From positions 1 through 44,808 of the IMG/VR virus record IMGVR_UViG_3300042486_000656: a stretch of 44,808 nt of DNA, one strand, 5' to 3'. The stretch's first letter is position 1. Every line of letters begins with the position of its first letter. The notes below the pieces were generated by a model. It was not told the origin of the DNA and ran no database searches. It saw nothing but the letters and a program-made list of their open reading frames with translations. This document shows positions 1 to 6,426 of this stretch, one piece after another. The stretch comes from a virus. A program made the translations under genes and the position numbers.

Positions 1-139
1 GCGCGAAACAGGAGAGCTGACACCCGGTGGCGAGCCGAAGGGCGAAGGCCAGCTCATCTCACCCACAGGCCGCGTGTACGTGTTCCAGGAGCAAGACCCG
101 CCGCCTGGTTTCCGATCGACAGGAGCTTCCTTCAACCCG
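1..139. repeat. Terminal overlap, left copy
   Basis: Bases 1-139 match 44670-44808 at 138 of 139 positions. The single difference is T127 against C44796, the third base of an alanine codon. The DNA polymerase reading frame is continuous from the right end into the left end, so this is most simply the overlap of a circularly closing contig, giving a unit length of about 44,669 bp. A genuine short terminal repeat is less likely because it would sit inside an essential gene. Confidence 0.9.
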
Positions 140-162
140 CCCGAAATCAAGAACTACCCCGT
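2..162 (+). CDS. DNA polymerase C-terminal polypeptide, exon before the intron (continues from the right end of the window)
   Basis: The frame enters at base 2 and continues the polymerase segment that runs off the window at 44808. It ends with the family A polymerase motif PPEIKNYPV, broken after the first two bases of the final Val codon (161-162). Joining T162 to A879 restores PVQGFATGDVM, the conserved stretch of T7-type polymerases that follows the fingers. Read without splicing, the frame would stop at 181-183 after six foreign residues. This piece lies between motif B (right end of the window) and motif C (exon at 879-1182). Confidence 0.9.
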
Positions 163-878
163 TAATCTAGCGGCTTCGCGCTGAAAGGCGCGTCGAACAA
201 CAACGTGAATTCGGGGGAACTCTCACGTAGACAACCCCGAGCCAAGGAGACTGTGTTGCCAGCAAAGCGTAAGTGGTCCAGCGAAGAGTTAGCATTAGCC
301 GAAACCCTGTTCCACTCTGACAAGCCCCAGGCCGCTTGTGCGAGCACCCTGGGTGTGTATCATCAGACGCTCAGGAAGCTGTGGGAAGAGCTGTTCGGCA
401 AGGCAGCTGTTCGAGCACGGTTCGCCAGGATGTGTGCCATCTCCAAGACTGGAGGCAGCAACCCGATGACTGGGCGAACTGGAGCGCTGCACCATAACCA
501 CGTGGACAGCTACGTCAACTCTCAGGGCTACCGCATGGTGGATGCCCCGGACTGGTACGCTGGGCACAAGAAAGCGGGCAAGGCTCCAGAGCACATCATC
601 GTCTACTGCGAAAGCGCAGGCATAGCCAAACTGCCTGCAGGGCACGTAGTCCACCACGTAGACCACGACAGGCTGAACAACAGCCTGGACAACCTGCAGA
701 TGATGAGCGTCGGAGACCACATGCGGCTGCACAATCTCAAGGTGTAACGACTATCCCGAGAGGGAGTAGTCCTCAAGCGAGGACGAAGCGCGTTGGCCCC
801 TTCGGGGGTGTGATATAGTCTGGCCTGCACGGCGACGTGCAGAGGGGCGCCGGAAGCGGGCGCTCCGCAACACAAGCG
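163..878 (+). ncRNA. Group I intron in the DNA polymerase gene
   Basis: The 716-nt insertion shows group I (IA-like) core elements. The P4-Q type segment ACAACCCCGAGCCAAG is at 231-246, the R segment AACGACTATCCC at 746-757, and the S segment GATATAGTC at 812-820. GACTA (749-753) pairs perfectly with TAGTC (816-820) to form P7. A hairpin CCC-gaga-GGG follows P7 5', and a 6-bp stem (825-830/837-842) fits P9. The 5' exon ends in U (T162) and the intron ends in G (G878), as group I splicing requires, and exact ligation restores PVQGFATGD. The HNH gene lies between Q and R, its stop codon overlapping R. Group I introns in phage family A polymerases are known, for example in T7-like phages. Confidence 0.9.
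256..747 (+). CDS. Intron-encoded HNH homing endonuclease
   Basis: The product is about 163 residues, inside the group I intron. The C-terminal HNH core reads HHVDHDRLNNSLDNL followed by a distal HMRLHN, and an upstream segment has the pattern NPM-G...HHN...GYRMV...PDWY typical of phage HNH homing nucleases. I start it at TTG 256, six bases after AAGGAG (244-249). GTG 253 or an in-frame GTG at 205 are alternatives, but 205 has no clear ribosome site and lies in the intron core. The stop TAA overlaps the intron R element. It is clearly related to the HNH protein at 43266-43763, which interrupts the same polymerase gene elsewhere. Expected role: cutting intronless polymerase alleles to drive intron homing. 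Confidence 0.88.
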   Translation: MPAKRKWSSEELALAETLFHSDKPQAACASTLGVYHQTLRKLWEELFGKAAVRARFARMCAISKTGGSNPMTGRTGALHHNHVDSYVNSQGYRMVDAPDWYAGHKKAGKAPEHIIVYCESAGIAKLPAGHVVHHVDHDRLNNSLDNLQMMSVGDHMRLHNLKV

Positions 879-1182
879 ACAAGGGTTCGCGACTGGCGAC
901 GTGATGGCGATTTATCGAGGCATGGTGCTGCGCGACATCATCGCGCTGGGAGAGCTGGACAACATCCTGCCAATCAACACCGTGCACGACTCCGTGATGT
1001 ACGACTGCCGTACACAGGCGCACGTGCGCATCATCCACGACATCCTGAAGGACAACGCGAATGCGCTGATCGACCTGTTGGAAGCCGAGTGGGGCATCGA
1101 GGTGCCCATCCCGTTCAACATCGAAGTCTCACAAGGCCCAACGTGGGCCGACCAAACCCCCATCAAATACGAGGAAGCGTGA
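879..1182 (+). CDS. DNA polymerase C-terminal polypeptide, final exon (motif C)
   Basis: After splicing the frame continues QGFATGDVMAIYRGM and includes the family A motif C sequence NTVHDSVMYDC, whose Asp is a catalytic metal ligand in this family. It ends in TGA at 1180-1182, directly before the ATG of the SSB-like gene. With the segments at 44284-44808 and 2-162 it completes the palm/fingers domain. If the intron failed to splice, this part would be lost from the polymerase, because no start codon with a good ribosome site precedes motif C except the internal ATG 904. Confidence 0.88.
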
Positions 1183-1722
1183 ATGGCACGATACGAGAAA
1201 GTCACTGGCGTCATCGAGAGCATCGGCCGTACCGGCAAGATCATCAAGCTGGACGACGGTGAGTGGTACAGCGCATACAAGCCGGACGACCTGAACGGCG
1301 CCGAGGAAGGCGACGAGGTGGAATTCAACATGGAAGCCCGCGAGAGCGGCGGCAAGACCTACCTGAACATCAAGGGCAAGGTGACGGTGCTCGGCGGCGG
1401 GGGCGGTGGCAGCCGTGAGGCCCCGGCCAGGACTGAGCGCCCCGGCGGCCGTGGCGGCGACCGCCAGGCTCCCCCGCGGGGCCGTGGCAGCAGCCGCGGA
1501 GGCGGCGAGGAGCGCACGGAGCGCTCGTCTGCTGGCCGCGGAGAGGCCGCCCAAGGGGGCGGTAGCGGGGGCCGCAGCCAGGGCGCTGAAGCGCGCGAGA
1601 GGAGCATCCAGCGGCAGGTGGCCCTGAAGGCCGCCGTCGACTTCTACAAGGAATCCGCCGAGGCCACCATCGAGGAAGTGCTCGTGGCAGCCGGCGAGTT
1701 CGCCAAGTTCCTGGAAGAGTGA
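1183..1722 (+). CDS. Candidate single-stranded DNA-binding protein with Gly/Arg-rich linker
   Basis: The product has 179 residues. Residues 1-68 look like a small all-beta OB-type domain, with alternating strands around the segments KVTGVIESIGRTGKIIKL and KTYLNIKGKVTVL. This is followed by a poly-Gly stretch and a long, low-complexity RGG/Arg-Gly-rich region (about residues 70-135). A predicted helical, acidic C-terminus ends in KFLEE. The gene follows DNA polymerase immediately, with GAGGAAG (1171-1177) as ribosome site. An OB domain with a disordered linker and acidic tail is the general plan of phage SSBs, but the RGG-rich linker is unusual and the fold is inferred by eye. It could also be another nucleic-acid-binding replication accessory. 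Confidence 0.55.
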   Translation: MARYEKVTGVIESIGRTGKIIKLDDGEWYSAYKPDDLNGAEEGDEVEFNMEARESGGKTYLNIKGKVTVLGGGGGGSREAPARTERPGGRGGDRQAPPRGRGSSRGGGEERTERSSAGRGEAAQGGGSGGRSQGAEARERSIQRQVALKAAVDFYKESAEATIEEVLVAAGEFAKFLEE

Positions 1723-1735
1723 CGCAGACACGTAC

Positions 1736-1761
1736 GGCGGGGAGGCACATGCCTCCCCGCC
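1736..1761 (+). terminator. GC-rich hairpin between SSB-like and downstream gene
   Basis: An 11-bp perfect inverted repeat (1736-1746 with 1751-1761) has a 4-base ACAT loop and lies just upstream of the ribosome site of the next gene. There is no U-run, so it is more likely an mRNA processing or attenuation structure than a complete intrinsic terminator. Confidence 0.4.
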
Positions 1762-1781
1762 CCCTGGTCAACGGAGGTGAG

Positions 1782-2240
1782 ATGAACACAGACAGACGGA
1801 CGCCGATCGCGTGGGCCGAAGATACGCCGTACGGCCGTGTGTACTCGTTCGCGGAAGAGTTCTTCGAGGCGTTCCCGACGTTCCCGAATCTGCCCGCCGA
1901 TCCCGCCAAGAGCCACGTCGGCGCGCTGGATGTCTCCGATGAAGCGATCGAGCGCGCACTCGAAGCCAAGATCGGGCTCGACAACACGCTGCGCCAGTTG
2001 ATCCGCGGCGACACGGTGGCTGTCGGATACAGCAAGGTCGATGTCGTGCGGGCTCTGCTCGCTGAACTCGGTAGCGCCGCCAGCGCGCAGCAGCCTGACC
2101 ATACTGGTGACGCCAACAAAATGGTTCAGCGGCAGGCCCCGGCCGAGCTGACCGACGACGGGGCGGCACAGCGCCTGTATGAGAACTGGAAGCGTGAGGC
2201 ATGGCGAAGGAAGGCCGCGGGCGAGGGGGTGGGCGAGTGA
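1782..2240 (+). CDS. Hypothetical protein in the replication cluster
   Basis: I do not recognise this 152-residue protein. The start is ATG 1782 behind a strong GGAGGTGA (1773-1780). An upstream in-frame extension lacks a ribosome site and runs through a hairpin. It is rich in Glu and Ala, contains the aromatic segment AEEFFEAFPTFPNLP near the N-terminus, and ends in a charged helix. Its stop overlaps the GTG start of the exonuclease gene (GTGA), so the two are translationally coupled. No catalytic motif is visible. Confidence 0.75.
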   Translation: MNTDRRTPIAWAEDTPYGRVYSFAEEFFEAFPTFPNLPADPAKSHVGALDVSDEAIERALEAKIGLDNTLRQLIRGDTVAVGYSKVDVVRALLAELGSAASAQQPDHTGDANKMVQRQAPAELTDDGAAQRLYENWKREAWRRKAAGEGVGE

Positions 2241-2974
2241 GCAGACTGGCCCTCATTGACGGCGACGTGCTCGTCTATCGAGCAGGCTTCGCCAGCGATG
2301 CCCGCGCCAAGGAGCGCGGGGAGGAACGCGAGCCCATCGAGTTTGCGCTGAACGCCGTGAACACCACGCTGCACGGCATCATGCAGGGGGCTCAGGCGAA
2401 GGACCACCTGATCTACCTGTCGCACCCTGTCAACTACCGAGAGCAGATGTTCCCGGCCTACAAGGCCAATCGCGACGTGACGCACAAGCCGAAGTGGTAC
2501 GACGAAGTCAAGCAGTTTTTGCTGGAGCGGCACAACGCGCTGTACAGCGAGCAGGGGGATGAGGCCGACGACGCGCTCGGCATCCACCAGATGGACGCAC
2601 TGTGGCGCGACGAGGAAACCGTCATCTGCTCCATCGACAAGGACCTGGACATGATTCCTGGTCTCCACTACAACTTCTCCAAGAACCGCGCAGCCAATGG
2701 CGTGTACGACATGGAGGACCCTGAATGCCTTCGCCTGTTCTACAGGCAGATGGTCACTGGCGACAGCACGGACAACATCCCGGGCATCTACAAGACGAAG
2801 GGCCTCAAGGCGCAGGAGCGCATGATGGCCCCGCTCGACGCCATGACCTCCAACCGTGAGATGTACCAGCACGTGCTGGAGCTGTACGGTGAGGAGCACA
2901 GGGACTTCCTGCGCACGAACGGCAAGCTGCTGTGGATCAAGCGAGACGACGAATTTTGGGAGCCCCCGCTTTGA
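2237..2974 (+). CDS. 5'-3' exonuclease, FEN/T7 gp6-like
   Basis: The 245-residue product has the metal-binding acidic motifs of the FEN-1/T7 gp6 family. These are LIDGD near the N-terminus, EADDALG around residue 107, the CSIDKDLDMIPG block, and TGDSTDNIPGI, the helix-hairpin-helix-like DNA-binding segment. It is expected to degrade 5' ends, remove primers and take part in recombination or host DNA breakdown. GTG 2237 overlaps the previous stop as GTGA and is preferred. ATG 2201 would add 12 Gly/Arg-rich residues with no clear ribosome site. It sits with polymerase and the SSB candidate in the replication block. Confidence 0.9.
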   Translation: MSRLALIDGDVLVYRAGFASDARAKERGEEREPIEFALNAVNTTLHGIMQGAQAKDHLIYLSHPVNYREQMFPAYKANRDVTHKPKWYDEVKQFLLERHNALYSEQGDEADDALGIHQMDALWRDEETVICSIDKDLDMIPGLHYNFSKNRAANGVYDMEDPECLRLFYRQMVTGDSTDNIPGIYKTKGLKAQERMMAPLDAMTSNREMYQHVLELYGEEHRDFLRTNGKLLWIKRDDEFWEPPL

Positions 2975-3159
2975 GTGAGGCTTATAGCCCAGTTAAGGTA
3001 ACCGTCACAGCGCCAATCGACGAAGTGAGTCTGATGCGAGCTTTTGAAGACCTGCTCACCCACGCGCTTAGCAGCCACGCTATGTCGCCTTTGTCTAGGG
3101 CAGAGGCCGCCAGAGCGGTCTCGTGGCTACACGCAAAGTACGGTGCCTGCAGTGACTGA
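2971..3159 (+). CDS. Small hypothetical protein
   Basis: The product has 62 residues. It starts at TTG 2971 overlapping the exonuclease stop (TTGA), with GGGAG upstream at a reasonable distance. It is mostly helical, with segments such as EVSLMRAFEDLLTHAL and RAEAARAVSWLHAKYG. No domain is recognised. Tight coupling with both neighbours supports it as a real gene. Confidence 0.6.
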   Translation: MSEAYSPVKVTVTAPIDEVSLMRAFEDLLTHALSSHAMSPLSRAEAARAVSWLHAKYGACSD

Positions 3160-3325
3160 GCGCCTTCCCGTAGTCCACTATCGCGTAGGCCCACAGGCCA
3201 TGAGCGAGCTTGTGCGAACGCTCGCACAGAACGGCGTAACGCAAGTGGCGTGCCTGCTGGTTCCAGACAGCCGAGAGGACGGCCTGTGGGCCGTCTCCCA
3301 TCCACCAATGCCGGAGGACACTTGA
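3152..3325 (+). CDS. Small hypothetical protein
   Basis: The product has 57 residues and starts at GTG 3152, inside the end of the previous gene. Its stop shares one base with the next ATG (TGATG). It contains a plausible alpha/beta mix (VHYRVGPQAMSELVRTLAQ then VACLLVPDSREDG) but no recognised family. Confidence 0.55.
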   Translation: MTERLPVVHYRVGPQAMSELVRTLAQNGVTQVACLLVPDSREDGLWAVSHPPMPEDT

Positions 3326-3699
3326 TGCGTGAGTTCGACACAGGCGCTACGCGCGACACTGACACCAACAAGTTTGATTTCGAGGCGTTCCTGCACCCGG
3401 CTGTGCTGGAGGCGTACGCTGCCTACATGCACAAGAACCGCGGGCAAGCGGACGGCCAGTTGCGCGACGGAGACAACTGGCAGAAGGGCATCCCGAAGGA
3501 CGCCTACATGAAGAGCATGTCGCGCCACTTCATGAGCGTGTGGTCGCGCCATCGTGATCCCGGCAAAGCGGCTGAAGACAGCATCGAAGCAGAGCTGAAC
3601 GCTCTGCTGTTCAACGTGATGGGCTACCTGTACGAGGTGTTGGTGCAGCAGGGCAAGGCAGCGCGTCCTGCCAACGCGCTTGAGCGCGTGGATGTTTAA
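3325..3699 (+). CDS. dATP/dGTP diphosphohydrolase N-terminal-like protein
   Basis: The product has 124 residues. The opening MREFDTGATRDTDTNKFDFE, followed by HPAVLEAYAAYMHKNR, DGDNWQKGIPKDAYMKSMSRH and a C-terminal NALLFNVMGYLYE, matches the small phage protein family annotated as dGTP_diPhyd_N (dATP/dGTP diphosphohydrolase N-terminal, formerly a DUF). I recognise the family from this motif pattern, and its biochemical role in this phage is not established. ATG 3325 follows GGAGGAC (about 3313) and overlaps the previous stop. The context with nrdJ and other nucleotide genes fits a role in nucleotide pool control. Confidence 0.75.
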   Translation: MREFDTGATRDTDTNKFDFEAFLHPAVLEAYAAYMHKNRGQADGQLRDGDNWQKGIPKDAYMKSMSRHFMSVWSRHRDPGKAAEDSIEAELNALLFNVMGYLYEVLVQQGKAARPANALERVDV

Positions 3700-3895
3700 G
3701 CCCGGGGCTGTGGAAGAGTTCCTGGCAGTTACTGCGGCTCTGCGGGAGCACGAGAAGACGTTCGTGAGCGTGTTCGGGTTCGATATTGCCGCCATGGTGG
3801 AAGTGAAGCTCGCGTACGATAAGCTGGGCGGAACCTACCCGATCACGCCAGCGGAGGTGCGGCGTGTCTTCAACTGGGAGGAGCCTTGTGGGTAA
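3692..3895 (+). CDS. Small hypothetical protein
   Basis: The product has 67 residues. I chose ATG 3692, which overlaps the preceding stop (ATGTTTAA); TTG 3680 is possible. It is helical and acidic, with the segment VEEFLAVTAALREHEKTF. Its end overlaps the start of the downstream HNH gene. No recognised family. Confidence 0.6.
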   Translation: MFKPGAVEEFLAVTAALREHEKTFVSVFGFDIAAMVEVKLAYDKLGGTYPITPAEVRRVFNWEEPCG

Positions 3896-4406
3896 GGCGA
3901 GAACGCCTCCATTCGCTGCCTACCCCGAGTGGAGTGAGGCCATGCGCGAGCGTGTCAGGTCGCTGGTGGCGGTGTCCCACACGGGGTGCTGGGAGTTCAC
4001 TGGCCGACCAAGCAGCAACGGCTACGGACAGCTGTCGCACAACGGAAAGATGCGAACGCTGCACAGGTACGCCTATGAGGCGTTCAACGAGCAGCGCATC
4101 CCTCCAGGCATGCTGGTTAGGCACACGTGCGACAACAGACTGTGCGCTAACCCAGAGCACCTTATTTTGGGTACTCACCGCGACAACGCCTTAGACGCCG
4201 TGCAGAGGAACCCTACACGTAAAGGCCCAGGTCACCCCAGCTCCGACAAGTCAATCAGGCGGTTCGTTCACAATTCTGGAGACGTGTTCGTAGGCACCGT
4301 AGTAGAGTTCTACAGCAAGCTGGGTCTGCGCAACTCCAGCGTGTGGCGGATGGTCAAGGGTAAGCGCCCAACCGCTTACGGGTGGAGGCTAGCTGGTGGG
4401 GCGTAA
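3888..4406 (+). CDS. Free-standing HNH endonuclease
   Basis: The 172-residue product has an HNH_3-type core: LHRYAYEAFN, then LVRHTCDNRLCANPEHLILG, then THRDNALDA. The Cys pair and His/Asn residues are those expected for the beta-beta-alpha metal fold. Start GTG 3888 sits behind GGAGGAG and overlaps the previous TAA. The C-terminal part (SKLGLRNSSVWRMVKGKRPTA) resembles the DNA-contacting helix-turn-helix found after such cores. It is inserted between small early genes and is probably a homing-type selfish nuclease. It belongs to a different HNH subgroup from the two nucleases in the polymerase gene. Confidence 0.85.
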   Translation: MGKARTPPFAAYPEWSEAMRERVRSLVAVSHTGCWEFTGRPSSNGYGQLSHNGKMRTLHRYAYEAFNEQRIPPGMLVRHTCDNRLCANPEHLILGTHRDNALDAVQRNPTRKGPGHPSSDKSIRRFVHNSGDVFVGTVVEFYSKLGLRNSSVWRMVKGKRPTAYGWRLAGGA

Positions 4407-4764
4407 GAGCGAGCCGTTTCCGGCGTACCCGGACTGGACAACCGCCAAGTTCTGGGCCTTCCTGCGCAGCGGCCTGCGCGCCAAGTGGACGCGGTGGCCA
4501 CCCAAGTACGAAGTGCTACGCAAAGCCAAGCGCCCCTACGTGGGTGAGAACAAGCGGCAGAAACACGAGTTTCAATGCGCCCATTGCGGGCTATGGCATC
4601 CACAGAAGAACGTGACAGTGGACCACATGATCCCAGCCGGCCAGCTACGCAGCTGGGAAGACTTGCCAGGATTCGCAGAGCGGCTGTTCTGCAGCGCAGA
4701 CAAGTTGCAGGTGCTGTGCGACGTGTGCCACGCTGTCAAAACGAAGGAGGAACGCGCCACATGA
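4396..4764 (+). CDS. HNH endonuclease with Cys pairs
   Basis: The 122-residue product has a classic HNH with zinc-binding cysteines: CAHCGLWH, then VTVDHMIPAGQL, then CSADKLQVLCDVCHAVKTKEE. GTG 4396 follows GGAGG (about 4384) and overlaps the stop of the preceding HNH gene. Small HNH proteins of this layout are common in podophage replication modules and may serve in DNA processing or resolution rather than homing. Sequence alone does not decide this. Confidence 0.85.
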   Translation: MGRKSEPFPAYPDWTTAKFWAFLRSGLRAKWTRWPPKYEVLRKAKRPYVGENKRQKHEFQCAHCGLWHPQKNVTVDHMIPAGQLRSWEDLPGFAERLFCSADKLQVLCDVCHAVKTKEERAT

Positions 4765-4952
4765 TGCAATCTAAGTTCTACGTCGTCTGGTCTCCGCAAG
4801 GCTCGGCGCCTACATTTAGGCATCCTACGAAAGGAGCTGCTGGAGCAGAAGCCGTTCGGCTGGCTGGCACCAATCCTGGACGTGACTTCTACGTGCTGGA
4901 AGCGAAGTCTCACCACTCTACGCAGACAGTCGTGAGCACAGAACTAAAGTGA
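4761..4952 (+). CDS. Small hypothetical protein
   Basis: The product has 63 residues. ATG 4761 is followed at once by ATG 4764, with AAGGAGGAA upstream inside the HNH gene. The pattern KFYVVWSPQGSAPTFRH ... EAVRLAGTNPGRDFYVLEA is a short alpha/beta module often seen as an unnamed phage protein. Coupled to both neighbours. Confidence 0.65.
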   Translation: MMQSKFYVVWSPQGSAPTFRHPTKGAAGAEAVRLAGTNPGRDFYVLEAKSHHSTQTVVSTELK

Positions 4953-5776
4953 CGAAACCTAAGCGCCATCTAATCATCCCAGACACGCAAGTGCGCGACG
5001 GAGTTCCGCTGTCGCACATGCGATGGATTGGGCAGGCCATCAAGGATTACAAGCCTGACGTTGTCATCCACATGGGGGACCATTGGGATTTCAGCAGCGT
5101 GAGCCGGCATTCCGCACCGGGCACGCTGACGAAGGAAGGACAGCGGCTGAAGGCCGACATCGACGCAGGCAACAAGGCCCTGTCGATGATCGACGCGGCC
5201 ATGGGCCGCTTCAAGACGCGCCGCATCCTGCTTCGAGGCAACCACGAGAACAGGCTGTTCCGCTACATCGACGAGCATCCGGAGCTTGCTGGTCTGGTTA
5301 GCGACGAGTTGCTGATCGATCGCAACCTCGGCTGGGAGGTGGTGCCGTACAACAACGGCGCCCCTGACGCCATAGAGCTGGACGGTGTGCAATACGCTCA
5401 CTACTTCACCAACCCGATGACGGGGAAGCCGATCAGCGGCTCCATCCAGAATCGCCTGGCGAAGATTGGCAGCTCGTTCGTGCAGGGCCACCAACAGGGC
5501 CTGCAGCGTGGCAACACGCAATACGCCACAGGCCGGCAGGCGTTCGGCATCGTAGCCGGCAGCGCCTACCTGCACGACGAGGACTACAAGGGCATGGCCA
5601 ACGCGCATTGGCGCGGCATCCTGGTGCTGAACGAAGTGAAGAACGGCCAGTTCGACGAGATGCCGCTGTCGATGGACTACCTGGCCCGCAAGTACGAAGG
5701 CGTGAGCGTGGGGCGCTACCTGCGCCACAACTACAAGAACGCACGCGAGCGATTTACGCTCGCAAGGGGGGAATAA
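4949..5776 (+). CDS. Calcineurin-like metallophosphoesterase
   Basis: The 275-residue product has the metal-binding motifs of the calcineurin-like phosphoesterase fold in order: IPDTQ (Asp12), HMGDHWDF (Asp44, His45), RGNHENR (about residue 92), and later His-containing segments including VQGHQQGLQ. It is predicted to be a metal-dependent phosphatase or phosphodiesterase. Phages with T7-like replication modules often carry one near the exonuclease, but its substrate is unknown. GTG 4949 overlaps the previous stop (GTGA). Confidence 0.85.
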   Translation: MTKPKRHLIIPDTQVRDGVPLSHMRWIGQAIKDYKPDVVIHMGDHWDFSSVSRHSAPGTLTKEGQRLKADIDAGNKALSMIDAAMGRFKTRRILLRGNHENRLFRYIDEHPELAGLVSDELLIDRNLGWEVVPYNNGAPDAIELDGVQYAHYFTNPMTGKPISGSIQNRLAKIGSSFVQGHQQGLQRGNTQYATGRQAFGIVAGSAYLHDEDYKGMANAHWRGILVLNEVKNGQFDEMPLSMDYLARKYEGVSVGRYLRHNYKNARERFTLARGE

Positions 5777-6004
5777 ATGAGGATCATCGATAACGCGTCT
5801 GTTACGGGCCCCGTGGAGCTCCGCCTACTGCATGCGGGGCAGGTGTTCAAATTCGTCGACGAGGATTCGTACGGGAGCATGTACCACATGGTTATCCAAA
5901 ACCGCATCGTAGAACTGGAAGACGCGTACGAGAGCTATGACCGCGACGCCTTCCAGTACGCCTACGTGATTGTGTACGACGCTACGCTGCAGGTGACTCG
6001 ATGA
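5777..6004 (+). CDS. Small beta-rich hypothetical protein
   Basis: The product has 75 residues. ATG 5777 follows AAGGGGG. Segments such as LRLLHAGQVFKFVDEDSYG and MYHMVIQNRIVELEDAY suggest a small beta-barrel reminiscent of the short proteins at 35.8-37.9 kb, but similarity is weak and this is not assigned to that family with confidence. It overlaps the next ATG as ATGA. Confidence 0.65.
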   Translation: MRIIDNASVTGPVELRLLHAGQVFKFVDEDSYGSMYHMVIQNRIVELEDAYESYDRDAFQYAYVIVYDATLQVTR

Positions 6005-6180
6005 CCAAAGAAGAGCTTCGCGAGCGCATCCTCGCGCAATACGACCCCGACCAGCTGGTGGACCTGCTGGGCCTCACGTCCGAGGAGCTGCTGGACGCGT
6101 TCGATGAGCGCGTCACTACTCATCGATTCCCCGAACTCAATCTGGAGGACACTACCACTGATGAAGAAGATTCCGAGTGA
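6001..6180 (+). CDS. Small acidic hypothetical protein
   Basis: The product has 59 residues and starts at ATG 6001, overlapping the preceding stop (ATGA). It is highly acidic and helical, with segments EELRERILAQYDPDQLVDLLG and LTSEELLDAFDERV, and an acidic tail (TDEEDSE). No family recognised. The continuous coupling with neighbours supports it. Confidence 0.65.
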   Translation: MTKEELRERILAQYDPDQLVDLLGLTSEELLDAFDERVTTHRFPELNLEDTTTDEEDSE

Positions 6181-6238
6181 AATTGCGCTGCTGGGCAGCG
6201 TCATCATGCAGGCTGACAAGACGGCGGTGTACGCATGA
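6161..6238 (+). CDS. Possible 25-residue peptide
   Basis: ATG 6161 lies inside the end of the previous gene and the peptide ends at TGA 6236-6238, which overlaps the next ATG (ATGA). GGAGG lies upstream at a slightly long distance. It may act only as a translational bridge linking the two neighbours. Low confidence because it is so short. Confidence 0.35.
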   Translation: MKKIPSEIALLGSVIMQADKTAVYA

Positions 6239-6426
6239 AGCTCGTATCGCTAGCGCTCACTGTCGTAGACGACGAGACCGGCGCAGAGTCGAGCACGCAC
6301 GACGAAACGTTCGACCTGGAAACCCTGATCGGCACCAGCCAGGACGCCGAAGACGGCTGCGATCCGTGCGAGTTCGGCACGGAGCTGCTTGACCTCATCA
6401 TCAACATGTCGAAGGAGCTTGATTGA
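6235..6426 (+). CDS. Small acidic hypothetical protein upstream of nrdJ
   Basis: The product has 63 residues. ATG 6235 overlaps the previous stop, and its own stop overlaps the TTG start of the reductase gene. It is very acidic and carries a CDPCEFG motif, a close Cys pair. The position directly before a ribonucleotide reductase and the CxxC make a small redox helper conceivable, but this is speculation and there is no thioredoxin-like fold signature. Confidence 0.6.
   Translation: MKLVSLALTVVDDETGAESSTHDETFDLETLIGTSQDAEDGCDPCEFGTELLDLIINMSKELD

Noticed and set aside
1-139. True direct terminal repeat of a linear genome
   Set aside because: It lies inside the polymerase coding region, is unusually short for a functional repeat and has a strain-like silent difference. 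Assembly overlap is simpler, though read data would decide.
499-504. CACGTG core in the intron HNH gene as a further parS site
   Set aside because: Flanking bases (ataaC...Gacag) do not match the parS arms. It encodes a conserved HNHV stretch.
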